From Priapulus caudatus (Eukaryota > Priapulida > Priapulimorpha > Priapulimorphida > Priapulidae): a DNA stretch of 29,700 nucleotides. The stretch lies in NCBI RefSeq assembly GCF_000485595.1, contig NW_014578527.1, positions 6,239 through 35,938 of the forward strand, in the 5' to 3' direction. A program made the position numbers and the translations under genes. The notes below the pieces were generated by a model. That model was not told the origin of the DNA. It did not search any database and saw only the letters and a list, made by a program, of their open reading frames with translations. This document shows positions 1-8,612 of this stretch, piece by piece. The number at the start of each line of letters is the position of its first letter. Positions within the stretch are counted from its first letter, which is position 1.

Positions 1-380
1 AAAAAGTTTGTCACTCTGTCCGTTACTCCATGTCCTCATAAAATGTCTGATATCTGACCTTCCCCCACTGCCCTTTGACCTGTGACCTCCAATTTCGCAC
101 TGGTGATGGGTTTCCTGCCCATCACACTATACACCGAATATTAAGAGCATAGGTCGAGATTTGTGCCGCAATTCCGTATTTACTCATATAATCGGAATAG
201 GAATAATAGGCCCATTGATTATGCACAGTCGACGAATGCTACAGTAACTGGCACCTTGTGTAGTTAATAAAAGTACACTACCTTATAGCCAAACGCGTAT
301 TAGTTTGTCCAATATCACTGCTGGTTACTAAGAAATGCCTAATTGAAATCCGCAGTCCACGAGATCCGTTGACTGACTTG
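1..380. other. Unassigned flank of the retroelement
   Basis: No open frame longer than about 60 codons and no recognisable element is seen here. The stretch lies outside the LTR that begins at 381. It should be host DNA or an older repeat into which the gypsy element inserted. Confidence 0.4.
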
Positions 381-1343
381 TGTAGCGTTTCGCGTCTCCC
401 GGCGACACCCGATGGCGCCCCCGGTCGATACTTAATGGCTAGCACACAACCTTAGGTATTTTACTCACCTGTTGTGCCCGGAGGCGTTGAACCGGCCTTA
501 TCGTCGCCACCCGGACCCCGCTAGCCACTCGAGCGCTTCAAGGCTACTGCGCTCCCGCAATAACCAGTTCCGCTGTGTTCCGGTTCCGGTGTGTCGTAGT
601 TAGTCAACAGTGCGGGACGAGTAACGACACGCACACACACAGCGGGACAACTCCCACCCCTGCCAGCTGGACTCGCGTTACGTTGAATAACAAGTGTATA
701 CCCAAGGTAAACACAGAGGTTAAACAAATAGAATAGACTATGAACGCAGCCGGGCAAAAGGGCTACAGTACAGTTAGGTACCGGCGGCTTCACCTCCCGT
801 ACAGCCGCGCACGAAATAGACTAACTCCCCCGCTATTTGTGCAGAACCGATACGTTTACTCTAGTACTGTATTATTCACTCACCCCACAACGACGGGACA
901 ATACTGGGTTCTACTCACCCAACGGCCGCTCTAGGCAGAACGCGGTGGTGCTCTCTCTCTCTCCCTCTCTCTACCACGCTCTATCTCTCTCTCTCTCTAT
1001 CAACCTCTCTGTCTCTTTGGCTCTCTCTACCAAACTCTCCACTACAACCTTCCTCGTGCGTGCCTCCCGCCAACTACCAAGAGCTCACGACAATTTCCCG
1101 CCTATCACCTGCCGGGCCAACTGTTTCGCCGTGCTCTGCCGCTAGAGGGGGGAACCACTGCACCCAACATGGCGGCCTTCTTTGTTGATGTTCAACAATC
1201 GGTAAGCAAACCCCAGACAAAACAGGACACAAGGACAGAACAATTAGACAATAACAAACATCCACCATCTCCCCATCTCCCGGTACCCAGGGGGCTACGC
1301 CCCCACCGCTTTGGGAACCCGAGGGCCCGGTGCCACCGCTACA
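381..1343 (-). repeat. 3' long terminal repeat of the gypsy element
   Basis: The 963-bp segment begins TGTAGCG and ends CGCTACA, a perfect 7-bp terminal inverted repeat with canonical TG...CA ends. A related segment at 17345-18572 shares both termini, the block around 480-720, and the block around 1138-1177. The adjoining polypurine tract makes this the 3' LTR of a minus-strand element. It includes a CT-rich stretch (about 950-1040). Plus-strand ORFs within it (740-934, 837-1145) are artefacts of this repeat. Confidence 0.88.
1138..1177 (+). promoter_or_regulatory. Conserved CTCF-like and YY1-like motifs in the LTR
   Basis: CCGCTAGAGGGGGG at about 1138-1151 resembles the CTCF core, and CCAACATGGCGGCC at 1164-1177 contains the YY1-type ATGGCGGC word. 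The related LTR keeps both at nearly the same spacing (CCACTAGAGGGGG near 18329, CCAACATGGCTGCC at 18354-18367), although much of the DNA between the LTR ends has diverged. A regulatory role is inferred from that conservation and from motif resemblance only. Confidence 0.35.
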
Positions 1344-1355
1344 CTCCTCCCCCTT
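1344..1355 (-). promoter_or_regulatory. Polypurine tract (plus-strand primer site)
   Basis: On the minus strand AAGGGGGAGGAG lies immediately before the LTR terminus TGTAGC. This is the position and composition of the polypurine tract that primes plus-strand DNA synthesis in LTR retroelements. It fixes the orientation of the element and confirms the LTR boundary at 1343. Confidence 0.85.
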
Positions 1356-1367
1356 CAAGATCGACCG

Positions 1368-2654
1368 TCAGGTTGATCCCGAAGGCCTTCCCAGCGGTGC
1401 ACCGGCGCCCTGTTCGATCGCATCTACCCTACTGCTGGGGTGGTTTGTCCCCGGGGTACCACAAGGATAGGACGGACTCCTCCTCCTGAGCTCTCCCAGG
1501 GCCGCGATCTCCACCAGGCGCGCGTCGCGCAGGCGGTTGTGGGCCCAGACAACGGCCTGGTTTAGCTGCACCACCCCCATCTGGTGCACGAGTCCTGGTG
1601 CCGGCGTGCCGTCTGCACAGCTGAGCGCCGGACAGTCCCAGTCCCCGCTGTCCTCCTCTGGCAAGTCCTCCCACTTACTGCAGAACTGCCGGAACACGGC
1701 CCGGTCGCTGCTGGGTGTGTGCTCCAAACACAACGGCTCCAGGGCGGCCGCCTGCAACCCAGCTGCCATGGCTGGCTCGAACGTCGACGCGGGCGCTCGA
1801 GCCATCGCAGCTGATGGGGCCGGTGTCGCTGCAGTCAACGCTTGTCTCGCCGACGCTGTCTCCCGTCTAGCCACAGGCTTCGCCCCCATTGATGCCGCGC
1901 GCTTCGTCGCTGCTGCTGTCGATGTCGCACGCTCCGTCCGAGTTGACGGTGCGCGCTTCGCTGCAGCCGACGTCGCGCGCTCCATCCGAGTCGACGGTGC
2001 GCACTTCGCTGCAGCCGACGTCGCACGCTCCGTCCGGGTCGATGGTGCGCGCTTCGCTGCAGCCGACATCGCACGCTCCGTCCGAGTCGACGGTGCGCGC
2101 TTTGCTGCAGCCGACGTCGCGTGCTCCGCGGCAGTCGACGTCGTGCGCTCCGCGGCAGGCAGCACTACACCGGTAGCATGCACTTTCGCCTTCCGGGGCG
2201 CAGCGTTGGGCGGCCCCCGCTTCAAGGAGGCCCGGGGCGCGTCTACAGGCACAGGCCTGGGCGGAGTGCCAGCCACTACCTGTGCGTAGGCTCGGCCATC
2301 CCTACGCGCCGGGCGCAGAATGGCTCGGCCGGCTGGTGGTAACGCCGGCGCCACCTTCTGGGCGCTCTGCCCTAGCGCCGTCTTCTCCCGTAGGTAGCCC
2401 TTCGCGCACTCCCTGTACTCGGGGGTACGGGTGTGTCGCTTCGGCCATCTTCCGTCCGTGCCCATCCGGTAGACTCGACCTAGACGATGGTCAGCCGCAA
2501 GGTGGTGTGACAGGCGGTAGAGCACCGCGCCTTGGTAGGCCTTGTCACACCCCTGGACTGGGCACTGCGCGACCAGGCACTCTCGCAGATGATGCTCGGC
2601 GTGGTGATCAACCACGTGCAGGTCGGCTCCCCGCACCAGACACACCCGTGCCAT
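1368..2654 (-). CDS. Accessory ORF with C2H2-like finger and 16-residue repeats
   Basis: A 428-codon frame lies between pol and the polypurine tract. The ATG at 2654 is preceded closely by an in-frame stop. Residues ~24-50 contain CPVQGC followed by HHLAADH, a C-x4-C...H-x4-H arrangement like a C2H2 zinc finger. A degenerate Cys/His-rich segment (CLVRGAD...HHAEHH) lies just before it. The middle (~170-265) is made of 16-residue Ala/Arg/Thr-rich repeats typified by ERATSAAAKRAPSTRT. The C-terminal ~130 residues are not repetitive. No retroviral envelope features (signal peptide, furin site, fusion peptide, membrane anchor) were seen. It could be a nucleic-acid-binding third gene of the element. 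The antisense frame 1537-2289 is a shadow of the same repeat. Function unknown. Confidence 0.5.
   Translation of the reverse strand: MARVCLVRGADLHVVDHHAEHHLRECLVAQCPVQGCDKAYQGAVLYRLSHHLAADHRLGRVYRMGTDGRWPKRHTRTPEYRECAKGYLREKTALGQSAQKVAPALPPAGRAILRPARRDGRAYAQVVAGTPPRPVPVDAPRASLKRGPPNAAPRKAKVHATGVVLPAAERTTSTAAEHATSAAAKRAPSTRTERAMSAAAKRAPSTRTERATSAAAKCAPSTRMERATSAAAKRAPSTRTERATSTAAATKRAASMGAKPVARRETASARQALTAATPAPSAAMARAPASTFEPAMAAGLQAAALEPLCLEHTPSSDRAVFRQFCSKWEDLPEEDSGDWDCPALSCADGTPAPGLVHQMGVVQLNQAVVWAHNRLRDARLVEIAALGELRRRSPSYPCGTPGTNHPSSRVDAIEQGAGAPLGRPSGST
1930..2125 (-). repeat. 48-bp tandem repeat inside the finger ORF
   Basis: About four near-identical 48-bp units, each with the words GACGGTGCGCGCTTCGCTG and CAGCCGACGTCGC, run through this stretch with degenerate flanking units. 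The unit length is a multiple of three, so the reading frame of the 428-codon ORF is preserved and yields 16-residue repeats. Confidence 0.85.
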
Positions 2655-2884
2655 GCCTCATTCCGCAGGGAGGTCACTGGCTCGCGACGACCCCCGAAAC
2701 GGGCGTACAGCGCCCCCCCAGGATTTGCACCCTGGTGGGGGAGCGCCTCTGCACTTGCGGCGGCGCCTCTCTCGCCGGGGCACGGGGTGGGGTTGTGAAC
2801 CCTACTACACTCGCGGCCGCTCTCCGCACCTTCCTGCCCCGCTCCCCATCCACCGGGGCGGGCCCGACTCTCTCTTGCCGGGGA

Positions 2885-3415
2885 CTAGGGTGGGGTGCCC
2901 GGCTCCCGCAGGCCGTCCCGAACCCCTGGTGCAGGGCACTGCTCCTCCACGATGGGGGTCGCACTCCCCGGATGAGCGGTCTCGACGACCGCGGCGTGCT
3001 CTCTCCGGGATGTCGACCTGACCCCTGCCACTGGGGTCGCTCTCACTGCCGGAGGGGACAACAGCAGCTCGTCCGCGAATAGCATCTCCTCCCATCCGTC
3101 GCTGAGCTCCATGGGTTCCTCGCCGAGCAGCTCCTTCTCCCTAGCCTCCTCCTCGGCCTCTGGTGCAGCTTCTCCCTCCGGCTGCGTCGTCTACCTCTCC
3201 TCCGGCGCAGTTTCTCCCTCCGGCTGCGTCGTCTCCTTGGCCTCCGGCGCAGCTTCTCCCTCCGGCTGCGTCGTCCCCCTCTCCTCTGGCGCAGCTTCTC
3301 CCTCTGGCTGCGTCGTCTCCTTGGCCTCCGGCGCAGCTCCTCCCTCCGGCTGCGTCGTCTCCGTCTCCTCCATCTGTTCGCCAGATAAAACTGGCGACAT
3401 GTCCGCCCGGGACAT
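2885..3415 (-). pseudogene. Acidic repeat protein ORF, broken by one stop
   Basis: An ATG at 3415 opens a frame that reads through 14-residue Glu/Pro/Ala/Thr repeats (consensus ETTQPEGEAAPEAK), meets a TAG at 3191-3193, then continues in the same frame into MELSDGWEEMLFADELLL and stops at 2885. The stop replaces a Gly codon of a repeat unit by two base changes, so the two halves were probably one protein. The acidic low-complexity region followed by a Trp/Phe/Leu-rich acidic segment would resemble an activation or interaction domain; that is inference. The product is not recognised. It lies between pol and the finger ORF on the same strand. Confidence 0.45.
3155..3364 (-). repeat. 42-bp tandem repeat, five units
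   Basis: Five consecutive 42-bp units (CTCCCTCCGGCTGCGTCGTC plus a variable part) fill 210 bp. Units alternate between ...AAPEAK and ...AAPEER endings, suggesting an 84-bp higher-order duplication. The frame is preserved throughout. Confidence 0.85.
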
Positions 3416-3742
3416 ACCGTCTCACGGTAACCAATAAAACAAACCATGGAGAAAATACACCAAATAGTCATCTCTCGATCGCAAACGCTAGATCGCTACC
3501 CTTACCAGTCACCGGCCCTCACCGTCGACTCAGACGCGTGCATGGTGAGTCACAAGACCACAGTGCTTGGTGCAACTCACCTTGCTCCTCCTCACCTACT
3601 ACCCTACCGCAGGAATCGCGGTGGTCGAATCCGTCATCTGCCGTACCCATCCTCATCCTCCTGAAACGAGTAACTCACACCATATGACGCACACACTTCG
3701 GTGAACAAACCGTCCTGGCCTTCCCCTACCAGCCTGTAATAC
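3416..3742. other. Retroelement spacer without a clear gene
   Basis: This lies between the acidic ORF and the hairpin, inside the gypsy element. On the minus strand a short open stretch near 3650-3735 is followed by a stop; it is too short to assign. Nothing else was recognised. Confidence 0.3.
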
Positions 3743-3835
3743 GTCGGAGTTTTTACAAACTACACCCTCGACCATCACGTGATGCGGATTCCGGAGTTAT
3801 CAAGGATAACTCCGGAATCCGTCTCAAACTCCGAC
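3743..3835. repeat. Nested inverted repeat (strong hairpin)
   Basis: CGGATTCCGGAGTTATC (3785-3801) and its exact reverse complement (3805-3821) are separated by only AAG, a 17-bp perfect stem. An outer pair, GTCGGAGTTT (3743-3752) and AAACTCCGAC (3826-3835), encloses it. It lies in the non-pol part of the gypsy element. It might be an RNA structure of the element or the footprint of a small nested insertion. Confidence 0.85.
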
Positions 3836-3965
3836 ACTAATGGGGAACAAACCCCAAATTCGTTCCGATCAAGAGTAATTATTATGAATGCCCGTGGGTG
3901 AGTAGCGCGGTACCAGCCGGCTAGAGAACACACGTGACGCAACTACCTCGGGTGCTCCCTAACAG

Positions 3966-4493
3966 ATGCCCGAATCAGTGCGGTGCAACATTCCACGGAC
4001 CGGAGGGGGGTCGTCGCTTGGCCGACCGACACGGGTCCGTAGCAGTATGGAACCCGCACCCCGTCCCTACCCCGCAATATGGCCGGCCCCGTGGCCCCCT
4101 GTATCTGCGTTAGCCACGGATCAGGAACTCCGAGAGCCCCTACAAGTCCGCCCGAATCAAGCTACTGGTGAGAGACTGTCATCCTGGCCCCCCACGGAGC
4201 TCCAGATGCTCGAAGATGCGCAGGACCATAGCGGAAAACACACGTTTGAGAACCAGTCCAGCCGCAGCTTACACCGCTACCAAGCGCTCAAGCAAGGTGA
4301 GGTAGTATTGTCAGAAATCACCCCGGAAGAGGGGAACTCACCGGATATATCGGCATCCCAAGGCCTGTCCCGCAGACCAAAACGCCGCAACCCGGGCGAA
4401 ACAGATAGCATAGCCTCCCGAATTACTATGGCGAGCCCTGTAACACTCGGTCTGACAATAACCCAGAGAATAATCTACCGAGGACGGTCATGA
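3966..4493 (+). CDS. Hypothetical ORF antisense to the gypsy element
   Basis: A 175-codon plus-strand frame begins at ATG 3966. Another in-frame ATG lies at about 4047. After its stop, a different frame stays open from about 4494 to 4677 with a balanced, protein-like composition (for example HQELTWHDNIIRELQ), which suggests a longer antisense frame broken by one shift. The minus strand is also partly open across this area, so either or neither may be coding. No family recognised. Confidence 0.22.
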   Translation: MPESVRCNIPRTGGGSSLGRPTRVRSSMEPAPRPYPAIWPAPWPPVSALATDQELREPLQVRPNQATGERLSSWPPTELQMLEDAQDHSGKHTFENQSSRSLHRYQALKQGEVVLSEITPEEGNSPDISASQGLSRRPKRRNPGETDSIASRITMASPVTLGLTITQRIIYRGRS

Positions 4494-4683
4494 CGCACAC
4501 GTTACCTTACCGCACCAAGAATTAACATGGCACGACAACATTATCCGGGAACTACAGACTGCAAGGAATCGTTACCAACCATGGCAAGAGAATAGACTGC
4601 CGCTACACGAACGCGAATTAGCAACCATTATATGGCTTGCTCCCCACGAACCAACAACCAACCCCTCGGTCTGACAATTACAA

Positions 4684-5051
4684 CTACGGGGACGCATAAC
4701 CGTAGTGACACGGAGCTTTCACTAATCTCTTACCCGGTGCACGATGCACTGGGTTAGAGAACACAAAACTACCCAAACGGTCCCTCGCTTGCCCGGCTAC
4801 CAATGGCTTAACAGGAACTTCCCCAGTACCAATCTGAGGGCCAACCACCTGCCCCAACTTTACCGCTTGGGTCTTGAGGCTAGAACGAGAAGATTCGGAG
4901 CAATCAAACCCGTCCAACTCTGTGTCAACCAACACCTGGGAATCCGTGCCGTGCGGATAAATCGCGATTTGACCCGCCACGTTCCCCGGACCACCAGCCC
5001 CATCAACCACCTCTGCGTCTACACCATCAGCCCCATCTCCCAATCAGGAGA
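4684..5051 (-). pseudogene. gypsy pol C-terminal tail
   Basis: Downstream of the integrase, in the frame used by its C-terminal end, a TGA near 5050 is followed at once by an open frame starting at a TTG (5043) and ending at 4684. It is Asp/Gly/Val-rich at first (GDGADGVDAEVVDGAGG) and basic at its end. It is most simply the tail of the pol polyprotein, separated by one nonsense change. No domain is recognised. Confidence 0.5.
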
Positions 5052-6280
5052 CTGGCGCACTCGCACCCTCGTAGACTTTCAGATTATCTACGGCCACCGC
5101 CTTAACCACACTATCTGGGGAAGCTTGAATCCACCGAACGTTACCCTTCCCACGCAACACTAAAAAGGGGCCCGCCACGGCAGTCCCAACTTATCATCCG
5201 CAGGAGGGTAGAAATACCAAACCCATTCTCCGAGGGCAAACGTAGAAGTACGAACCTTGCGATCGTAACCTCTCTTCTGATGCTGCGCCGCCCGACCTAA
5301 CTGCGCTCGCGCATAGACATGCGCCTCCCGAGTCGCACGCTTGATCCACTCAACAAATTCTACAGGGCAAATCTCATCAGCCGAACCTGGAGAAGGATCG
5401 AACATCAAATCCACGGGAATCCCCACATCCCGGCCAAATATCATAAGGTTAGGGCTTACCCCAATACTCTCCTGCGTCGTACCCCGGTACGCCGCCATTA
5501 CATACGGCAGAAGCGTATGCCAATCATCCCGCCGCTCGTTTACAACCTTACTCAACATATCTTGAAGAGTACGATTAAACCTCTCAACCAAACCATCTGA
5601 CTGAGGATGATACGGCGTAGTACGAGTCTTCTCTATGCCCAACAGCGAACACACCCCAGCAAAGAGATTCGACTCAAAATTTCTGCCCTGGTCAGAGTGC
5701 AACTGCCCCGGCACTCCAAACCGAAGGAAAATCTCGGTCACCAGACAATCCGCCGTCGTATGGGCCGTCATATCTGGCAAAGCAAACGCCTCCGTCCACT
5801 TAGTGAAATAATCGCAAGCTACAAGGATATATTTCATGCCATTTGACGTCTCAGGAAGTGGACCCATAAAGTCAACGGCCACCCTCTCCCACAGTGCCGC
5901 TGCGATCTGCTGACAGAGGGGAGCATTCCTCCAATGCCCGGCTTCCTTCTGCTACACAAATCACACCTACGAACCCACCTCATAACATCCTGCCGAATAC
6001 CTGGCCAAGCAAAACGCTGCCGGATTCTGGCCAAACTTTTAGTGACACCAAGATGTCCACGAACCCGACCGCCATGCAAAATCTTAAATAACTCTCAACG
6101 CATAACTGCCGGAACCACCATACACAAGACTGAAAAGCTCGGCTGACAGTCTAAAACCTGCCGAAGGTACAGAACCCCCTCATGTACCTCCAGATCGTCC
6201 CAGAGTGCCGAATACGCTTTGCCCCCTGGGGACGAAGACGACAAATCCGTGACAGCTGGACGAACCCCACCCGCTGCCAC
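5052..6280 (-). pseudogene. gypsy integrase, frameshifted
   Basis: Integrase inserts the DNA copy of the element into the host chromosome. An HHCC-type zinc-binding region is visible at 5834-6079 (RGHLGVTKSLARIRQRF...CDLCSRRK). The catalytic core follows at 5160-5882 with the acidic triad: Asp in AVDFMGPLP, Asp in HSDQGRNFES, and Glu in GLVERFNRTL, 36 residues after the second Asp (D-x35-E). The GPY/F-type C-terminal region starts at LPWRAPF; there a one-base change in a T run shifts the frame, after which the conserved C-terminal pattern continues to about 5052. A further frame change separates the zinc region from the core, and 6095-6280 is a linker in yet another frame. All three catalytic acids survive, but the gene is not translatable as one protein. 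Confidence 0.88.
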
Positions 6281-6323
6281 CCCCTTTAAAACAGCAGCAA
6301 TGGCCGCATCTGCTAGCTACCAC

Positions 6324-7498
6324 TCACGAATCTGCTGAGTAGACCACCGTGACAAAAACATCATCTAACTCTGCTTCTGACTTATCCGCCGAATCAGAAA
6401 GATCATGCTCTCCCACCAAGCAATCAGGCCTCACTACCCCCGACCTAATGGATACCCCATCTACCGATGGATTGACAACCGGGCTTGTATTAACCGCCCG
6501 CCCCGAGACCACTGACGGGGAATCGCGACAGATCTTACCACCCACTGGGCACACCCTAGGAAGACGACAATCGAGGCAATCCTTCCTCTTACACTTCCTA
6601 CACCCAGGCTGACGCGACAAGCCGTCCGCACTGCCATGTAGCTTGCCGCACGGTGCTCGATCCTCATATCGAACGTGTCCAGGAAAGCAATCCACCTCGC
6701 CACTATCCCATCAGGCTCCTTGAAATTCAACAACCAGGTCAAGGAAGCATGATCGGTCCTGCACAAAAATGGCTGACCCTACAGATAATGTCGGAATTGC
6801 TTCACGAAAGTTACAACAGCAAGTAGCTTACGATTGGTCGTACAATACCGTCTCTGAGCCTGAGCCACAGAGAAGCCCTTACTACCATAAGCAATCACCC
6901 CCTCTACCCCACTCTTCACCTGCGACAGGACACCACCCATACCAGTCGCACTCGTATTAGTATCTAAGAAAAACTCCATCCCCGAACGCGGGTATGCCAA
7001 CACCGGCGCCGACGTGAGCAATACCTTCAAACTACTGAACGCCTCTTCGCAAGACCCACCCCACTGGAAAGGTACGCTCTTCTTCGTCAGCTGCACTAGA
7101 GGATCCGCCAGGGCTGCAAAACCAGGGATAAATCGCCGATAGTAATTAGCAAACCCTAGGAAGCTCCGTACATCACCAACGCTGCCAGGCCGACCCCAAG
7201 ACTGGACCGTCTCAAGCTTCGCAGGGTCACAACGAATTCCATCACCGGAGACGACGTGACCAAGAAAAGCAGCACTCCTTTGAAAGAGCGTACATTTCGT
7301 GGGCTTCAGCTTCATGCCGGCATCTGCAATACGACAAAAAACATCACGGAGGTTGCCAAGAGTAACAGTAAGCCCCGCAGCACACACTCCATAAACCTCT
7401 GAAAGGTCGCGGGAGCATTACACAAACCGAACGTCATTACGGAAAGTTAGAAATGACCTCTCCTAGTCCCAAACGCAGTGTGATCATCTCTACAACTT
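6324..7498 (-). pseudogene. gypsy reverse transcriptase (C-terminal part) and RNase H
   Basis: These domains copy the element's RNA and degrade the template. From the 5' side, 7498-7388 keeps the FGLCNAPATF motif with a nearby in-frame TAA. 6779-7387 holds KLKPTKC, FLGHVVSGDGI and the connection to RNase H (FFLDTNTSATGMGGVLSQ). After a frameshift, 6461-6766 carries TDHASLTWLLNF, and 6324-6695 the post-RNase H motif SADGLSRQ and a Cys-rich stretch. The usual segment with the YxDD catalytic box should lie between the FGLCNAPATF and KLKPTKC motifs, but only a few codons remain between the flanking conserved blocks, so the active site has been deleted. The domain ends abruptly where the 7.5-kb repeat starts. 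Confidence 0.88.
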
Positions 7499-7660
7499 GC
7501 TTTTTTCCAGGGTGCCGCTTATAAATTATATTCCGAAAGAGCGCTGCGCAAAGAAATGAAGAATGAGATGATAAGGATTAAAGCCAAACATTGTAAATCG
7601 GAATAATTCTCGACGACGTCAAGCCATTGTTTCCATGATGCCACACGAGGTGATCATGGG
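7499..7660 (+). repeat. Dispersed repeat 'A', copy 1
   Basis: This ~160-bp stretch aligns with 21505-21690. Shared blocks include ATGAGATGATAAGGATTAAA, TTGTAAATCGGAATAATTC and GACGTCA. It begins with TTTTTTCCAG exactly where gypsy similarity stops. No coding potential and no clear terminal inverted repeats. Probably part of an unclassified mobile repeat whose insertion or recombination truncated the gypsy copy. Confidence 0.75.
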
Positions 7661-7823
7661 GGAGGGGTGTGTTATGGGGGGGTGGAGCATTGGTGAAGGG
7701 AAGGGAGGAGGAGGAAGTAGGGAATGGAGGTGGGTGAATAAGGCGGGACGTGGGCAGAGGGAGTGAAGGAGAGAGAGAGAGACACACACAAATTTATTCT
7801 GTGTGCAGGGGGTGGAGAGAGAG

Positions 7824-7860
<37 letters not shown>
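7661..7860 (+). repeat. Purine-rich tract with GA microsatellite
   Basis: The plus strand is G/A-dominated (GGGGGAGGGG, GAAGGGAAGGGAGGAGGAGG) and ends in a pure (GA)n run at about 7829-7859. The overlapping ORFs on both strands are simple-sequence artefacts. Confidence 0.85.
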
Positions 7861-7861
<1 letters not shown>

Positions 7862-8250
7862 TGCGCATGTTTGGTGAGCGATGGTCGGTCAGTTATAACA
7901 TGGAGGGCATGAGTGCTAAAAATTTACGTTTCAATTAAAATTTACCAGTAGAATAATTACGTACATGGTCGGATTTACGTCTGCCAAGCAATCCAGGGGG
8001 CGCTGATGTGACCCATCATTTATTTTCACTTCCATATATGGTTAGAAAACAAGTTCAGTCGATCATAATAAAATATTTGCTGATCACAATGACGTGTCTG
8101 TCGTGGCAATGTTAATTCTGAACATTCGCAAGGAAACATATGCAGGACACAGACACACACTAAGCGTTATATGATACTATATAGACATGATACTATAGAA
8201 AGATGATAAACTAGCAACAAGAGCCTCTTATGCAGTATCCTATATATGCA
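7861..8250. other. AT-rich DNA, no gene seen
   Basis: No coding frame or known element. One CTCF-like core (AATCCAGGGGGCGCTGATG, 7991-8009) stands out from otherwise AT-rich DNA. Confidence 0.4.
7991..8009 (+). promoter_or_regulatory. CTCF-like core motif
   Basis: The word CCAGGGGGCGCT matches the vertebrate/insect CTCF core closely and is isolated in AT-rich DNA. Binding is not demonstrated, and presence of CTCF in this organism is assumed. Confidence 0.35.
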
Positions 8251-8612
8251 CAGGGTGCGAAATTAACGGGAGTCCTGAGTCAAATACTCCCTCATTTACT
8301 GCTGGACTCCCTGATTTTTACATATGCAAGAGTCTGTATGACTCCCTGAAAATTCTGCTATACTAACTAGTTCGTTCCTGAGCACGGCCATGCGGAATTA
8401 CCGTATTTTTTTAGCAAATGTCCAAAGAAAATTTGGCAGACGTGCAACCGCATGAATCTTCAAAATAAGCACATGCGTTATTGTTAATATCTTTAATTTT
8501 GAACTTCTGACTGCGGACTCCTTCATTTTGCTGCGGACTCCCTCATTTTGCCGCGGACTCCCTCTTTTTGAGGGCACGGACTCCCTTGTTCAAAAGTCAT
8601 TTTCTACCCCTG
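8251..8612. mobile_element. hAT-like non-autonomous DNA transposon
   Basis: The left end CAGGGTGCGAAATTAAC and the inverted right end CAGGGGTAGAAAATGAC form imperfect terminal inverted repeats with the hAT-type CAG start. Both ends carry GGGAGTCC inside the repeat. The flanks TATATGCA (8243-8250) and TATGCGCA (8613-8620) match at 6 of 8 positions, the 8-bp target duplication size typical of hAT elements. The 362-bp body has no transposase. Subterminal copies of GACTCCCT-type words occur throughout, as expected for transposase-binding sites. Confidence 0.75.
8511..8570. repeat. 20-bp subterminal tandem repeat
   Basis: Three 20-bp units (CTGCGGACTCCCTCATTTTG and two single-base variants) sit near the right end of the hAT-like element, followed by a degenerate fourth. 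They repeat the GGACTCCC word of the terminal region. Confidence 0.85.

Larger units (their letters stand above)
381..7498 (-). mobile_element. Ty3/gypsy LTR retrotransposon, 5'-truncated and defective
   Basis: Reading on the minus strand, the remains are: C-terminal part of reverse transcriptase, RNase H, integrase, a pol tail, two further ORFs, a polypurine tract and a 3' LTR. The RT-RNase H-integrase order is that of Ty3/gypsy. Gag, protease, the N-terminal half of RT and the 5' LTR are absent. The RT similarity stops at about 7498, where an unrelated repeat shared with 21.5 kb begins. Frameshifts and stops interrupt every pol segment and the RT catalytic box is missing, so the copy cannot be autonomous. 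About 3.3 kb separates the integrase from the LTR, long for gypsy, and it holds accessory ORFs in the position where some gypsy lineages carry env or another third gene. Confidence 0.9.

Noticed and set aside
1537-2289. 250-codon plus-strand ORF opposite the finger ORF
   Set aside because: Antisense shadow of the 48-bp in-frame repeat; the minus strand matches the element's orientation.
2282-3082. 266-codon plus-strand ORF
   Set aside because: GC-rich antisense frame across two element ORFs; no motif and wrong strand for the element.
3043-3471. Arg-rich 142-codon minus ORF
   Set aside because: Alternative frame of the 42-bp repeat; the acidic TTQPEG frame is the one that links to a non-repetitive continuation.
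3600-3640. tRNA-like B box (GGTCGAATCC)
   Set aside because: One base short of the consensus, with no A box or cloverleaf stems around it.
7501-7530. Apparent continuation of gypsy RT upstream of 7498
   Set aside because: The same bases align with repeat A at 21505 onward, so the partial RT resemblance is coincidental.
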